DNA of 64,000 nucleotides from Rs1 sp034111875 (GCA_034111875.1 JAWUWK010000028.1:11529-75528), one strand, 5' to 3'; positions 38,039-47,639 are shown, counted from the stretch's first letter. The notes: generated from the sequence alone by a model not told the origin. A program made the numbers and translations.

Positions 38039-38124
38039 TTGAGGAATAATCTGTATTTTGATAAGCTATAAAGCCATCTAAGCAGTGTTTTTTCTCCTCC
38101 ACATTTAATCAAAACAGGTTCTTC

Positions 38125-39762
38125 ATGACGCGTTATATTTTCGTCACAGGCGGTGTTGTGTCCTCATTGGGCAAAGGCATAGCAGCAGCTTCTCTTGCCG
38201 CCATTTTAGAAGCGCGTGGTCTCAAGGTCACGATGCTCAAATTAGATCCCTACATTAACGTTGACCCAGGAACTATGAGCCCATTTCAGCACGGTGAAGT
38301 GTTTGTTACCGAAGATGGTGCTGAAACAGATTTAGACTTGGGGCACTACGAAAGATTTATTCGTACCACCATGAAAAAAAGTAACAATTTCACGGCGGGT
38401 CGGGTGTATCAACACGTGCTTAACAAAGAGCGCCGTGGGGACTATTTGGGGGGGACTGTACAAGTTATTCCGCATATTACCGATGAAATAAAACGACGGG
38501 TGATAAAAGGTTCGAAAGGGGTTGATATCGCATTGGTGGAAGTCGGTGGAACGGTAGGTGACATAGAGTCTCAGCCCTTTTTGGAGGCTATTCGTCAAAT
38601 GCGTGCTGAATTAGGCTACAACCGTACCTTATTCATGCATTTAGCATTAGTGCCTTACATCGCAACCGCAGGTGAATCTAAGACAAAGCCGACACAGCAT
38701 TCGGTTAAAGAAATGCGCTCAATAGGCATCCAGCCTGATATTCTGGTATGCCGATCCGATCACGAAATCCCCGATGATTCTCGGCGTAAACTGTCGTTGT
38801 TTACTAACGTTGAAGAGCGTGCTGTGATCGCGTTACCCGATGCCAATACTATTTATAATATTCCACAAACCCTGTGGGAGCAAAATTTAGATGATATTGT
38901 GGTAGAGAGGTTCGCAATAGACGCGCCACAAGCTGATTTGTCAGAGTGGACAAGAGTCGCCGACGCGCATTTAAACCCACAAGGTGAAGTACGTATAGCC
39001 ATGGTCGGCAAGTATATGGAGTTACTAGAAGCCTATAAATCGCTGATAGAGGCCATCTCACATGCAGGCATTAAACTTCGCAAGAAAGTTAAAATCGATT
39101 ATATAGACTCTGAGCGGATTGAACGTGATGGTATCGAGGCATTAGTAGGTGCGAGTGCGATACTGGTCCCTGGTGGTTTTGGAGAACGTGGCGTAGAAGG
39201 AAAAATAGCCGCTGTAAAATATGCGCGTGAAAATAAAGTGCCTTACCTAGGTATTTGCCTTGGAATGCAGGCCGCTGTGATTGAGTTCGCGCGCAATGTG
39301 GCGGGTATTGAAGAGGCCAACTCAACCGAGTTTGTTAAAGATGCTAAGCATCCAGTGATAGGTTTGATCACAGAGTGGATCGACAGTGAAGGTAAAATAG
39401 AAACTCGTGATCATGATACAGACCTTGGTGGTACTATGCGTTTAGGCGCCCAAGTATGTCATCTTAAGGCTGGATCGACTACTGCTGAGTCTTACGGAAA
39501 AACAGAAATTGTTGAACGTCACCGCCACCGTTTTGAAGTGAATAACAATTATGTATCAGAGTTGGAACAAGCTGGATTAGTCGTCGCTGGACGTTCAGCC
39601 GATGGTGAATTAGTAGAAGTGGTTGAGGTTGCAGATCACCCTTGGTTTGTGGCTTGTCAGTTCCATCCTGAGTTCACCTCCTCTCCACGAGACGGGCACG
39701 GCTTGTTTACAGGCTTTATTAAAGCGGCACTGGCTGAGCAAAAGCGGCAAAGTGAAGTCTAA
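38125..39762 (+). CDS. pyrG: CTP synthase
   Basis: Makes CTP from UTP, ATP and glutamine. 545 residues: the amidoligase domain with FVTGGVVSSLGKGIAAASL at the start and TDLDLGHYERF, then a class I glutamine amidotransferase domain (about 290-540) with the nucleophile Cys in YLGICLGMQ and the His/Glu pair in ACQFHPEFTSSP. Precedes eno, as in E. coli; the kdsA often found between them in pseudomonads is not here. Confidence 0.97.
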   Translation: MTRYIFVTGGVVSSLGKGIAAASLAAILEARGLKVTMLKLDPYINVDPGTMSPFQHGEVFVTEDGAETDLDLGHYERFIRTTMKKSNNFTAGRVYQHVLNKERRGDYLGGTVQVIPHITDEIKRRVIKGSKGVDIALVEVGGTVGDIESQPFLEAIRQMRAELGYNRTLFMHLALVPYIATAGESKTKPTQHSVKEMRSIGIQPDILVCRSDHEIPDDSRRKLSLFTNVEERAVIALPDANTIYNIPQTLWEQNLDDIVVERFAIDAPQADLSEWTRVADAHLNPQGEVRIAMVGKYMELLEAYKSLIEAISHAGIKLRKKVKIDYIDSERIERDGIEALVGASAILVPGGFGERGVEGKIAAVKYARENKVPYLGICLGMQAAVIEFARNVAGIEEANSTEFVKDAKHPVIGLITEWIDSEGKIETRDHDTDLGGTMRLGAQVCHLKAGSTTAESYGKTEIVERHRHRFEVNNNYVSELEQAGLVVAGRSADGELVEVVEVADHPWFVACQFHPEFTSSPRDGHGLFTGFIKAALAEQKRQSEV

Positions 39763-39774
39763 TATCCATTGTAA

Positions 39775-39807
39775 AATAAAGGAGCTATAGGCTTCTTTAT
39801 TTTTTTT
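39775..39807 (+). terminator. rho-independent terminator after pyrG
   Basis: AATAAAGGAGC pairs with GCTTCTTTATT (one mismatch) around a five-base loop, followed by a T-run. Confidence 0.78.
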
Positions 39808-40041
39808 GAAAGACCAATGAGTCAATATTTATACTTAGGCCAATACCTTATTATTAGACCTGAATCAGGTTAGAGTAATCAATAAGATGCCAAAGAGCTT
39901 CTATTAATAGGATGATCGGCGAATTAGCTTGCCGATTAGTCGCGCATTGCGCCTCTGGATGATGCCAAGCAGACAAGTAAAACGCACAGAGATAAATCTA
40001 ATTTTTAACCGCCTAAAGAGCAGTTAACCAAGGAGTAAGAA

Positions 40042-41340
40042 ATGGCGCTTATAGCGAAGATCAAAGCTAGAGAAATTTTAGATTCTAGAGGGAATCCGAC
40101 GATTGAAGCTGATGTAACCTTAGATAATGGTTCATTTGGAACGGCATGTGCGCCCTCTGGTGCATCTACTGGGTCTAGAGAAGCGTTAGAATTAAGGGAT
40201 GGCGATAAGTCTCGATATTTAGGTAAAGGTGTGCTCAAAGCAGTCGCTGCAGTCAATGGTCCCATTAGCGAGGCTTTAATCGGTATGTCTGCGCTAGATC
40301 AGCGTGCGCTAGATAATAAAATGCTCGCATTAGATGGTACAGAAAACAAAGAAACCTTAGGAGCCAATGCTATTCTAGCTGTATCTCTTGCGGCGGCGAA
40401 AGCGGCGGCTGTTTACAAACAAGTGCCTCTGTACGCGCATATCGCTGACCTGAACAATACTTCAGGGGTTTACTCTCTGCCAGTACCTATGATGAATATC
40501 ATTAACGGTGGCGAGCATGCTGATAATAATGTTGATATTCAGGAGTTTATGGTTCAGCCAGTGAACTTTGATAGTTTTACAGAAGCCTTGCGTTGTGGCG
40601 CTGAGATTTTCCATGCGCTAAAAGCCGTATTGTCGGCACGCGGCTTAAACACCGCAGTCGGTGATGAAGGTGGTTTTGCGCCCAACCTATCGTCGAATGA
40701 GGAAGCACTAGTAGTGATCAAAGAAGCGGTTGCTAATGCGGGTTATGAATTAGGCGTTGATGTGACTTTAGCTCTGGATTGTGCGGCGTCTGAATTCTAT
40801 TCAGAGGGAATTTACCATTTAACAGGCGACAGTAAATCATTCGATTCCAATGGTTTTGCAGATTATTTGGCAAACTTAGCGGCTAATTATCCTATCTTGT
40901 CAATCGAAGATGGCATGGATGAATCTGACTGGAAGGGGTGGGCAACCTTGACTGAAAAAATTGGTGATAAAGTACAGTTAGTTGGCGACGACTTATTTGT
41001 CACCAATACTAAAATTTTGAAACGCGGAATAGACGAAAATATTGGCAACTCAATTTTAATCAAGTTTAATCAAATAGGTTCTCTATCCGAGACGCTAGAT
41101 GCTATTAACATGGCCAAAGATGCTGGTTTTACGGTCGTCATTTCTCATCGATCAGGTGAGACAGAAGACACGACTATCGCTGATCTTGCGGTAGGTACCG
41201 CCGCCGGTCAAATAAAAACAGGTTCGCTATCACGTTCAGATCGTATTGCTAAATACAACAGGCTGATCAGGATTGAAGAAGAGCTAGGTGATAAAGCGGT
41301 TTACAATGGCCTGTCTGAAATTAAAGGTCAGTCAGTTTGA
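40042..41340 (+). CDS. eno: enolase
   Basis: Interconverts 2-phosphoglycerate and phosphoenolpyruvate; also a degradosome partner in E. coli. 432 residues. N-terminal LDSRGNPTIEADV and GASTGSREALELRDGD, catalytic Glu in AVGDEGGFAPN, metal ligands in LALDCAASEF, SIEDGMDE and LVGDDLFVTN, catalytic Lys in ILIKFNQIGS, and the signature VISHRSGETEDTTIADLAV. Complete. Confidence 0.98.
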   Translation: MALIAKIKAREILDSRGNPTIEADVTLDNGSFGTACAPSGASTGSREALELRDGDKSRYLGKGVLKAVAAVNGPISEALIGMSALDQRALDNKMLALDGTENKETLGANAILAVSLAAAKAAAVYKQVPLYAHIADLNNTSGVYSLPVPMMNIINGGEHADNNVDIQEFMVQPVNFDSFTEALRCGAEIFHALKAVLSARGLNTAVGDEGGFAPNLSSNEEALVVIKEAVANAGYELGVDVTLALDCAASEFYSEGIYHLTGDSKSFDSNGFADYLANLAANYPILSIEDGMDESDWKGWATLTEKIGDKVQLVGDDLFVTNTKILKRGIDENIGNSILIKFNQIGSLSETLDAINMAKDAGFTVVISHRSGETEDTTIADLAVGTAAGQIKTGSLSRSDRIAKYNRLIRIEEELGDKAVYNGLSEIKGQSV

Positions 41341-41415
41341 ACTAGAGTGTGAAATGGCCAATGTCTTGCTCGCTGATTCAGGTCAATAGACAGCCTTAAT
41401 TCGCCTAGATACTTA

Positions 41416-41436
41416 GGGAGCTTATGCTCCGTTTTA
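41416..41436 (+). terminator. weak rho-independent terminator after eno
   Basis: GGAGC (41417-41421) pairs with GCTCC (41426-41430) across TTAT, followed by GTTTTATT. Short stem and broken T-run, so only moderately convincing. Confidence 0.5.
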
Positions 41437-41605
41437 TTGGTTTTTACACTTTAAAGGCTTTACATTTAAAGCCTGTTGAACCTATCCTTAATCTAGTGTG
41501 AGATATCAGATTGTTGCATAAAAAGATCGAAAAACAGGTTTAAATATCATTTCACTCGCTGCTATCGTGCAAGTCTGACAGCCTCCTAGCGCGAGGTGAA
41601 ATAAA

Positions 41606-41905
41606 TTGTTTATTGGTAATGAAATGTATCGAGTTTTACTCTTATCCCTGTTAACTTTACTTGGATTATTGCAGTACCGCATGTGGTTTGGCGAAGCTAA
41701 TTTAATTGAGCTCGCTTCACTGCGCCAAGCCATTGAACTGCAAAGTACTCACAATGACAAACTACTGTTACGCAATCACCAGCTGGAAGCCGAGGTAAAA
41801 GATTTGCGTCAAGGCTTAAGTGCTATTGAAGAGCGTGCGAGAAGTGAACTGGGGATGGTGAAACCTGATGAAACTTTCTACCAACTAATCGATACCACAA
41901 AATAA
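41606..41905 (+). CDS. ftsB: cell division protein FtsB
   Basis: A single-pass membrane protein of the FtsQLB divisome complex. One membrane helix (about residues 8-23), then a coiled coil (about 30-70) and the conserved ERARSELGMVKPDETFYQL. I use the TTG at 41606 because GAGGTGA lies six bases upstream (41593-41599), whereas the ATG at 41624, nearer the E. coli start, has no ribosome site. ispD and ispF normally follow ftsB, but here truD comes next after 31 bases. Confidence 0.9.
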   Translation: MFIGNEMYRVLLLSLLTLLGLLQYRMWFGEANLIELASLRQAIELQSTHNDKLLLRNHQLEAEVKDLRQGLSAIEERARSELGMVKPDETFYQLIDTTK

Positions 41906-41936
41906 AATGTTTTTAGTGTGATGCAAAAAGGGCAAT

Positions 41937-42974
41937 ATGCAGGATTATCCAACTAACTATCAGTACTTATACGCGAAGCCCACTTGCAGCGCCGCTATTA
42001 GAGTTTGTAATGAAGATTTTCAAGTGACTGAAATACCGGCTTTTGAACCAGATGGAGAAGGTGAGCATTGGTATTTCAACATACGCAAGAATGGTGAAAA
42101 TACGGATTGGGTAGCAAAACAATTAGCCAGTTTTTTCGATGTATCCACTAAAGAAATAGGCTACGCAGGTAAAAAAGATCGGCATGCAATTACACAACAG
42201 TGGTTCAGTGTTTGTCTTCCAGGGATAATGGACATCAGCGTTGAAAATTTCAATACAGAGAGCATTAAAATACTAGAAATACGCAAACACAGCAGAAAGC
42301 TTAGACTGGGAGCGCTAAAAGGCAATAGATTTAGCATTGTTCTGAAAAATGTTAGCGATGATAAGTACTTTGCACAACGGTTAAGCCTAGTCGAAAAGGG
42401 TGTACCTAACTATTTTGGTGAACAGCGTTTTGGTATCGCAGGGGGGAATTTAAGTCGCGGTATCGCCATGCTCAAAGAACAGTTCAAAGAAAAAAATCGG
42501 AGTAAAAGAGGTCTGTATATTTCTGCCGTGCGCTCTTGGTTTTTTAATTATGTATTATCTCATCGGCTATCCCAAAATCGCTGGCAACAGATTATGCCAG
42601 GAGATGTGGTCATGTTAGAGGGAACTAATAGCCATTTCGTGGCGGATGATCTGATACAAATTCATCGGCGGATGTTACAGGGTGATCTCCATTTAACGGG
42701 TCCCATGTGGGGTCGCGGCAGATCTGTTACACAAAGTGATGCGTTAGATTGGGAGTTGGGTTTACTCGACCCCTATAGAGAAATTACTCAGTGCTTGGAA
42801 TCTATAGGTTTAAAGCAAGAGCGGCGTTCAATTCGCATTATACCAGGTGATTTACAAGCACAGTGCAATGCTCCAGGCATTTGGAAAATTTCTTTTGATT
42901 TACCTCCAGGTAGTTTTGCAACGAGTGTTTTAAGAGAGTTATGTGATTATAACAACGCGAGTGCCAAAACATGA
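41937..42974 (+). CDS. truD: tRNA pseudouridine(13) synthase TruD
   Basis: Makes pseudouridine at tRNA-Glu position 13. 345 residues with the catalytic Asp in GYAGKKDRHAITQQWFSV, the NYFGEQRFG segment and a C-terminal SFDLPPGSFATSVLREL. Directly follows ftsB and overlaps surE by four bases (ATGA), so truD-surE-pcm are coupled. Confidence 0.95.
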   Translation: MQDYPTNYQYLYAKPTCSAAIRVCNEDFQVTEIPAFEPDGEGEHWYFNIRKNGENTDWVAKQLASFFDVSTKEIGYAGKKDRHAITQQWFSVCLPGIMDISVENFNTESIKILEIRKHSRKLRLGALKGNRFSIVLKNVSDDKYFAQRLSLVEKGVPNYFGEQRFGIAGGNLSRGIAMLKEQFKEKNRSKRGLYISAVRSWFFNYVLSHRLSQNRWQQIMPGDVVMLEGTNSHFVADDLIQIHRRMLQGDLHLTGPMWGRGRSVTQSDALDWELGLLDPYREITQCLESIGLKQERRSIRIIPGDLQAQCNAPGIWKISFDLPPGSFATSVLRELCDYNNASAKT

Positions 42975-43720
42975 TGCAAATATTAGTATCCAATGATGAT
43001 GGTGTTAAGGCTCCGGGCATTATTATACTCGCAGAATATTTGAAAACGGTGGCTAAAGTCCAAGTGATAGCACCAGATCGCAATCGATCAGCGGCAAGTA
43101 ATGCACTAACATTAAATAAGCCTTTAAGTTCTTACCAGCATAGAAGTGGTTTTATTAGTATAGATGGCACCCCAACCGATTGTGTAAACTTGGGGGTTGC
43201 AGGCACATTCGGGATAGTACCTGAAGTGGTTGTTTCTGGAATCAATGCAGGGGCAAACTTAGGCGACGATGTGCTCTATTCTGGAACAGTTGCGGCTGCA
43301 ATGGAAGGCAGAACATTAGGTTTGCCTGGGATAGCCATCTCTATGGCCAACACGCATCCTGAACATTATAAAACAGGTGCCATAATAGCCAAAGATTTAG
43401 TCAATAAGCTTAAATCATTAAAAGTTGCCCCAAGAACCGTCTTAAATGTAAATGTGCCAGATTTACCTATTGAACAGATAAAAGGGATACATGTGACGAG
43501 ACTCGGTCACCGATCCGTATCACAATTGCCTGTAGAATGCATAGATCCTCGCGGCGTTGTTAAACATTGGATTGCGGGCGTTGGCACTGCTATTGATAAT
43601 GGCCCGGGAACCGATTTTTATGCGATTGAACAAGGCTATGTCTCAATTACTCCAGTGCACTTTGATATGACGCATTATGCTCAAATGAATAATGTAGAAG
43701 AATGGTTGGAGAGTGATTAG
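42971..43720 (+). CDS. surE: 5'/3'-nucleotidase SurE
   Basis: A metal-dependent nucleotidase/exopolyphosphatase linked to stationary-phase survival. 249 residues with the metal site ILVSNDDGVKAPGI at the N-terminus (Asp-Asp), SGINAGANLGDDVLYSGTV and the IDGTPTDCVNLG segment. Overlaps truD and shares a base with the pcm start codon. Confidence 0.96.
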   Translation: MMQILVSNDDGVKAPGIIILAEYLKTVAKVQVIAPDRNRSAASNALTLNKPLSSYQHRSGFISIDGTPTDCVNLGVAGTFGIVPEVVVSGINAGANLGDDVLYSGTVAAAMEGRTLGLPGIAISMANTHPEHYKTGAIIAKDLVNKLKSLKVAPRTVLNVNVPDLPIEQIKGIHVTRLGHRSVSQLPVECIDPRGVVKHWIAGVGTAIDNGPGTDFYAIEQGYVSITPVHFDMTHYAQMNNVEEWLESD

Positions 43721-44391
43721 TGGCTGAGCAATTTGATTTGCGCGGCAGTGGCATGACGTCGCAAAGAGCGAGAGATAGGTTAGTAGACAGTTTAAAAGCG
43801 CAGGGAATTAATTCTGTCGCGGTATTGAATGCTATCAAAAATACTCCGAGACATATTTTTATTGACGAGGCATTAGCCCACGGTGCCTATCAAAACAATG
43901 CATTACCGATAGGCTATAATCAAACGATATCCCAGCCCTACATCGTCGCCAAAATGACCGAGTTACTGTTAGCTAAGAAGCCTTTAACTAAGGTTTTGGA
44001 AGTAGGTACGGGTTCAGGCTATCAAACGGCCATACTTTCTCAATTAGTCGAAAGCGTCATCTCTGTAGAGCGAATTAAGCCTCTACAAGATAAAGCTAAA
44101 CTCAGATTGCAAGCCCTCCACGCCAATAATGTTATCTTGCAGCATACCGATGGAGGCATGGGGTTAGCAGAATATGCACCTTATGATGCTATTTTAGTAA
44201 CCGCGGCCCCAGATGAAGTACCGGCAGAGCTTTTAGAGCAATTAGCGGTTGGAGGGACTTTAGTTATACCGGTTGGCGGTACTCAAAATCAACAATTGAA
44301 AGTGATTAATAAAAAAGCGCAGAAACACTTTGAAACAAAAGTGGTTGAAGGGGTTAATTTTGTGCCTTTATTAGCGGGGGTTATCAGTTAG
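43720..44391 (+). CDS. pcm: protein-L-isoaspartate O-methyltransferase
   Basis: Repairs isoaspartyl damage in proteins using SAM. 223 residues with the family segment PIGYNQTISQPYIVAKMTEL (about 67-86), SAM motif I as VLEVGTGSGYQTAIL and the AILVTAAPDEVP region. GTG start overlapping the surE stop. The surE-pcm-nlpD-rpoS order is conserved; here a DUF368 gene sits in between. Confidence 0.95.
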   Translation: MAEQFDLRGSGMTSQRARDRLVDSLKAQGINSVAVLNAIKNTPRHIFIDEALAHGAYQNNALPIGYNQTISQPYIVAKMTELLLAKKPLTKVLEVGTGSGYQTAILSQLVESVISVERIKPLQDKAKLRLQALHANNVILQHTDGGMGLAEYAPYDAILVTAAPDEVPAELLEQLAVGGTLVIPVGGTQNQQLKVINKKAQKHFETKVVEGVNFVPLLAGVIS

Positions 44392-44559
44392 CAGTGCGGG
44401 TCCTGTTGAACTTAGTTATTAAGTTTATACCGCTATTCGTTAGGGTCATAAAACGCTTTCAATTAATCGCAAACACTTGTCACTCTCCAATGTAATGAAG
44501 TCTAGAGAGAGTTAAATGAATATCGGCTACCTTAGGTAATACGAGCGTTACATAGCTTG

Positions 44560-44565
44560 TATAAT
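44560..44565 (+). promoter_or_regulatory. extended -10 promoter element before the DUF368 gene
   Basis: TTGTATAAT gives an extended -10 with a perfect TATAAT at 44560-44565. No good -35 lies at the right distance. Transcription from it would begin near 44572, which fits the TTG start at 44592. Confidence 0.4.
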
Positions 44566-44591
44566 ACATTTGATTGATAGTAGAGGTTTTT

Positions 44592-45515
44592 TTGAAACGC
44601 ACTCACAAAGATTATTTTACGCTCTTCCTTAAAGGCACTATGATGGGAGCTGCGGATGCGGTTCCGGGAGTTTCGGGAGGTACTGTGGCTTTTATCAGCG
44701 GTATTTATCAGGAGCTTATTCAAACCTTGAGTAAGTTGGGTCCTCAGGCATTGCAGGTTTTATTTAAACAGGGATTGAGTGCATTTTGGTTATATATCAA
44801 TGGCAATTTCCTGAGTACTTTGTTGTCAGGTATGCTTTGTAGTATTGCACTATTATCTAATCTAGTGCTTTATCTTCTCGCACAGTACCCGCAAATGATC
44901 TGGGGCTTTTTCTTCGGTTTGATTTGTGCCTCAACCATCGTCCTAGCCAAAAGTATTGATAGTTGGAATATATCAAGCATTAGCGTTTTTGTAGTAGGTG
45001 GTATAACTTCCTACTTACTGACAACCATTACTGCATCCGTGTTAGAGCCTAATTTTCTCAACGTATTTTTCGCAGGCATGTTGGCTATTTGCGCGATGAT
45101 ATTACCTGGTATATCGGGGTCGTTCATTTTATTATTATTGGGCATGTACAGTTATATACTGTCTGCTATTCAACGTTTTGATGTCCTCATCTTAATGGTG
45201 TTTGTCGCTGGCTGCGTCGCCGGGTTACTGTGTTTTTCAAAACTATTGAATTGCTTGTTTGATCGTTTTAAAAATATTACGATGGCACTATTAACCGGTA
45301 TTCTGCTAGGTTCATTAAACAAAGTGTGGCCATGGAAAGAAACTCTGACAACGCGGATTAACAGCAACGGTGAACAAGTAGCGGATCAACAGCAAAATAT
45401 ATCGCCATTTATTTACCAACAAATGACAGGGTCGGATAGTTATGTTCTGTCGGCTTGTGTGTTTGCTCTCGTCGGTGCTGGATTAGTGTTGATATTAGAA
45501 AAAGTTAATCGCTAA
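44592..45515 (+). CDS. DUF368 membrane protein, probable undecaprenyl-phosphate translocase (PopT-type)
   Basis: 307 residues with about eight membrane helices. The DUF368 signature GAADAVPGVSGGTVAFISGI lies near the N-terminus (about residues 16-35) and a second, inverted copy MILPGISGSFILLLLGMY lies mid-protein, suggesting an internal two-fold repeat. DUF368 proteins have been reported to return undecaprenyl phosphate across the inner membrane for reuse. I prefer the TTG at 44592 with AGAGGT six bases upstream. Placed between pcm and nlpD, where most relatives have nothing. Confidence 0.82.
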   Translation: MKRTHKDYFTLFLKGTMMGAADAVPGVSGGTVAFISGIYQELIQTLSKLGPQALQVLFKQGLSAFWLYINGNFLSTLLSGMLCSIALLSNLVLYLLAQYPQMIWGFFFGLICASTIVLAKSIDSWNISSISVFVVGGITSYLLTTITASVLEPNFLNVFFAGMLAICAMILPGISGSFILLLLGMYSYILSAIQRFDVLILMVFVAGCVAGLLCFSKLLNCLFDRFKNITMALLTGILLGSLNKVWPWKETLTTRINSNGEQVADQQQNISPFIYQQMTGSDSYVLSACVFALVGAGLVLILEKVNR

Positions 45516-45681
45516 AGATTTCAACGGGTATTTTAACGTTGGCTGGTCAGTTCTAAAAAATAGCATTCACAGGTGAATAAACTATCCAACAACATGACTT
45601 GAATTGTTAGACGAAGATTGAAATTATTTAAATGCCGTATAAATGTGCCAGTAACGCTTGGGGATCGCTATAAAAATATTA

Positions 45682-46560
45682 ATGGTTTATTTATGTAAGG
45701 GTAAGATAACTCTATTCATTTCTGCTCTAATGATACTTGTTAGCTGTTCTACGGGATATGCACCAGTCAGAGATTTGTCTAGTGCAAGTTCAGATTCAGC
45801 ATATAAAGTCAGACTCAATAGACCACCCTCCAACTCCTCCGCGAAAACATACAAAGTCAAATTAGGCGATACCTTATATTCTATAGCCTGGAAATATGGA
45901 CATAATTTTAAAGCGCTAGCCGATTTTAATGCTATATCTGGCGATTATACAATATACCAAGGTCAAGTGATAAAAATTAATTTATCTGATTCAGTCATTA
46001 AAAATAGATCTAATTTAGCTGAAAAAATAAATATTGCGAATAAATCGTCTGATAAAAGTGTCATTAAAAAAACTTCTACGACTATTGAAACGATTAAAAA
46101 GATCAAAAAAGCACCTAAAAAGGCCCCAGCTAGGCAAAAAAAATCAAACGAAAGAAAAATAAATATTACTAAAAAAGGAGCCCCCATAAGACAGTCCAAT
46201 ATTCGCTGGCAATGGCCAGCAAAAGGTAAGGTTGTCAAAGAATTTAGCAATGAAAACAAAGGATTAGATTTAAGCGGCAGACTAGGTGAGAGTGTTTATG
46301 CCGCGGCGTCTGGCATTGTTGTGTATGCTGGGAATGGCATCATTGGTTATGGAAATTTAATCATTATCAAACACTCAGAAGAGTTTTTGAGTGCCTATGC
46401 GCACAATAGTGTAATATTCATTAAAGAGAAAAGTTTTATTAAAGCTGGGGAGAAAATTGCCGAAATAGGTAGTAGTGGAACTACAAAAACAGTCCTGCAT
46501 TTTGAAATAAGAAAGGACGGAAAACCTGTCAATCCAATAAAATATTTACCGGAAAAGTAG
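45682..46560 (+). CDS. nlpD: murein hydrolase activator NlpD
   Basis: A lipoprotein that activates the amidase AmiC during cell separation. 292 residues from the ATG at 45682, lipobox ILVSC ending about Cys22, a LysM domain (about 55-100, YKVKLGDTLYSIAWKYGHN), a long Lys-rich linker (about 110-170) and a C-terminal M23/LytM domain. The LytM zinc site is degenerate: Asn replaces the first His before GLDLSG and the last motif reads VLHFEIRKDG, so it should activate rather than cut. The upstream TTG at 45658 is possible. rpoS follows, and its promoter is expected inside this gene. Confidence 0.93.
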   Translation: MVYLCKGKITLFISALMILVSCSTGYAPVRDLSSASSDSAYKVRLNRPPSNSSAKTYKVKLGDTLYSIAWKYGHNFKALADFNAISGDYTIYQGQVIKINLSDSVIKNRSNLAEKINIANKSSDKSVIKKTSTTIETIKKIKKAPKKAPARQKKSNERKINITKKGAPIRQSNIRWQWPAKGKVVKEFSNENKGLDLSGRLGESVYAAASGIVVYAGNGIIGYGNLIIIKHSEEFLSAYAHNSVIFIKEKSFIKAGEKIAEIGSSGTTKTVLHFEIRKDGKPVNPIKYLPEK

Positions 46561-46601
46561 CTATGGATTGGCTTTAAATCTTTTGACTAAGGGTTATTAA
46601 C

Positions 46602-47618
46602 ATGGACGTGTTGAAAAAAGATACTCAAGAAGCTTGTTTTACCAGTGAAATTCAATCCCAATTAATGATGAAGGGTTCATTCGATGTGGACTCTGTAGAT
46701 GCAGAAATTAGCTTGGATGCTGTGCCCAAAGTTGAAGCCTATAAGCGTGGTCGTGGTAGCCAGTCTCATCGTGATTTAATGAAAGAAAAAAGTTTCGATA
46801 ACACCCAGCTCTATTTGAATGAAATTGGCTTATCGCCGCTTCTTTCAGCCCAAGAAGAAGTATACTTTTCACGACTTTCGTTACAAGGCTGCACAAAATC
46901 ACGCAAGCGGATGATTGAAAGTAACTTACGTTTAGTTGTTAAAATATCCAAACGCTACGTAAACCGTGGTCTCTCTTTACTCGATTTAATCGAAGAAGGT
47001 AATTTAGGGCTAATTCGCGGCGTTGAAAAATTTGATCCTGAGCTCGGCTTTCGTTTTTCTACCTATGCCACTTGGTGGATTAGACAGACGATCGAACGCG
47101 CTATTATGAATCAAACGCGGACGATTAGGTTGCCTATTCATATCGTTAAAGAGCTCAACGTTTATCTGCGTGCTGAGCGACAACTGACGCAAAAGTTAGA
47201 CCATGAACCTAGCTTTGAGCAAATTGCAGAGGCTGTGGAAAAACCAGTTTCTAATGTTGAAAAAATTCTCGGTTTAAATGTGAAAGTTGTGTCTATTGAT
47301 CTGCCAATCGCAGGTTCTGAAAAGACGGTAGTTGAGACCGTCGCGGCTCATGATAGTTTTGATCCCAGTATCATGTTGCAAATGAATAATCTTAGCGATA
47401 GCTTAGATCGTTGGTTAGATGACTTACCAGAAAAGCATGCTGATGTCTTAGGTAGACGCTTTGGTTTGAGAGGCCATGACATAAGCACCCTGGAAGAAGT
47501 GGGTAAAGAAATAGGTCTTACACGTGAACGGGTTAGACAAATCCAAGTAGAGGCTCTTAAAAAGCTTAGAAGTATAATTGAAAGTAATGGTTTAAATAGT
47601 GAAGACTTACTGAGCTGA
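46602..47618 (+). CDS. rpoS: RNA polymerase sigma factor RpoS
   Basis: Stationary-phase and general-stress sigma factor. 338 residues. Region 1.2/2 begins DNTQLYLNEIGLSPLLSAQE; region 2 has NLRLVVKISKRYVNRGLSL and FRFSTYATWWIRQTIERAI; region 3 and region 4.2 (TLEEVGKEIGLTRERVRQIQ) are complete. It sits after nlpD as usual. The sequence is closer to RpoS than to RpoD by length and by the absence of the long region 1.1. Confidence 0.96.
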   Translation: MDVLKKDTQEACFTSEIQSQLMMKGSFDVDSVDAEISLDAVPKVEAYKRGRGSQSHRDLMKEKSFDNTQLYLNEIGLSPLLSAQEEVYFSRLSLQGCTKSRKRMIESNLRLVVKISKRYVNRGLSLLDLIEEGNLGLIRGVEKFDPELGFRFSTYATWWIRQTIERAIMNQTRTIRLPIHIVKELNVYLRAERQLTQKLDHEPSFEQIAEAVEKPVSNVEKILGLNVKVVSIDLPIAGSEKTVVETVAAHDSFDPSIMLQMNNLSDSLDRWLDDLPEKHADVLGRRFGLRGHDISTLEEVGKEIGLTRERVRQIQVEALKKLRSIIESNGLNSEDLLS

Positions 47619-47639
47619 GTAAACGTCACTAGAATTATC

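Noticed and set aside
39808..40041. Small RNA or riboswitch upstream of eno, suggested by a short hairpin at 39913-39934
   Set aside because: Only six base pairs and no recognised motif; not enough to call.
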